Positions 42,145 through 42,573 of a stretch of 42,573 bases of DNA are shown here, one piece after another. Source of the DNA: Zygnema cylindricum (taxonomy: Eukaryota > Streptophyta > Zygnematophyceae > Zygnematales > Zygnemataceae); the NCBI GenBank assembly GCA_037447655.1, contig JBBHKE010002054.1, positions 1-42,573 of the forward strand. Direction: 5' to 3'. Made by a program: the position numbers and the translations under genes. The first letter of the stretch is position 1, and each line of letters opens with the position of its first letter. Below the pieces are notes generated by a model. It was not told the origin of the DNA and searched no databases. It saw only the letters and a list, made by a program, of their open reading frames with translations.

Positions 42145-42573
42145 TTTAATATAATAACAAAATGCTTCCTTTGACCATTATTCTTTCAAATACACGTAAA
42201 GGATAATTTGACTACATAATGAGGAAAACACGTAACAAAGAGTTAACAGAGTTGCGACATGGCGTACAAGGATAGGGAACTTCCAATACAAAAGAACATC
42301 ATTCGACCTCAAATAAAATATGACGACGACACACCATTCACAACGAATCAAAGACCCATGAAAATATGTATTGTTCTGTATTGGTTGCCTCTTGTAGTCA
42401 GTAAATTCACTTACTGATAATCAACGTGTTATTTCAATATGTCGTTAAAACGAGTATCGATTGCGATTTATCGTCGCTAGATATTGATGGCAATCCGTCG
42501 ATGATAGACTTTGATCCCGAGCTCGTAGGGTTTTACCGATTATTGAACTGCTAATCCGAAAAGTATTTTGGAC
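42145..42573. other. Intergenic to window end, no gene seen
   Basis: AT-rich sequence with short frames only; nothing recognisable before the window edge. Confidence 0.5.

Overview
The window looks like nuclear DNA of a streptophyte (a land plant or charophyte-grade alga). The evidence is a spliced ARPC3 gene that is closer to plant than to animal ARPC3, a family 61 glycosyltransferase with the plant-type stem and catalytic motifs, GT-AG introns of about 200-850 bases with pyrimidine-rich acceptors, and Ty1/copia elements whose primer site fits the plant initiator tRNA. The sequence alone does not place the organism further. No rRNA or functional tRNA gene, CRISPR array, plasmid or prokaryotic operon was seen.

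Layout. 1-1583: GTAC-rich DNA without a recognisable gene, ending in a 199-bp TA-flanked MITE. 1797-9284: a dead copia element on the minus strand (A), whose 5' LTR is split by a younger solo LTR with a perfect 5-bp target duplication. 9285-11313: degenerate non-coding DNA, including an approximately 0.8-kb dispersed repeat that recurs inverted near the right end. 11314-13053: the LTR and RNase H end of a second, more diverged copia family (D). 13054-19480: a full-length but mutated copia element on the plus strand (B) inserted into D. 19481-26470: simple repeats, an unassigned exon-like reading frame with Gly-rich pentapeptide repeats, MITEs and two minisatellites. 26471-39262 is the genic part: a C2-domain protein (29381-30637, plus), a five-exon GT61 glycosyltransferase (37180 to 32539, minus) and ARPC3 (about 38065-39262, plus). 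GT61 and ARPC3 are arranged head to head. 39263-42573: another MITE, degenerate DNA and the inverted dispersed repeat.

The host genes need not work together. ARPC3 is a subunit of the Arp2/3 actin nucleator, GT61 is expected in the Golgi secretory pathway, and the C2 protein probably binds membrane or calcium. GT61 and ARPC3 share a short divergent upstream region.

The most interesting signals are four. (1) The copia primer-binding site is complementary to the internal anticodon arm of initiator tRNA-Met, and its ATG is also the apparent gag start codon. (2) A class II tRNA-like module lies antisense inside the LTRs of both copia families. (3) A TA-flanked MITE family is present in at least five copies. 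(4) ARPC3 as written is broken by one missing base in an A-run of its last exon.
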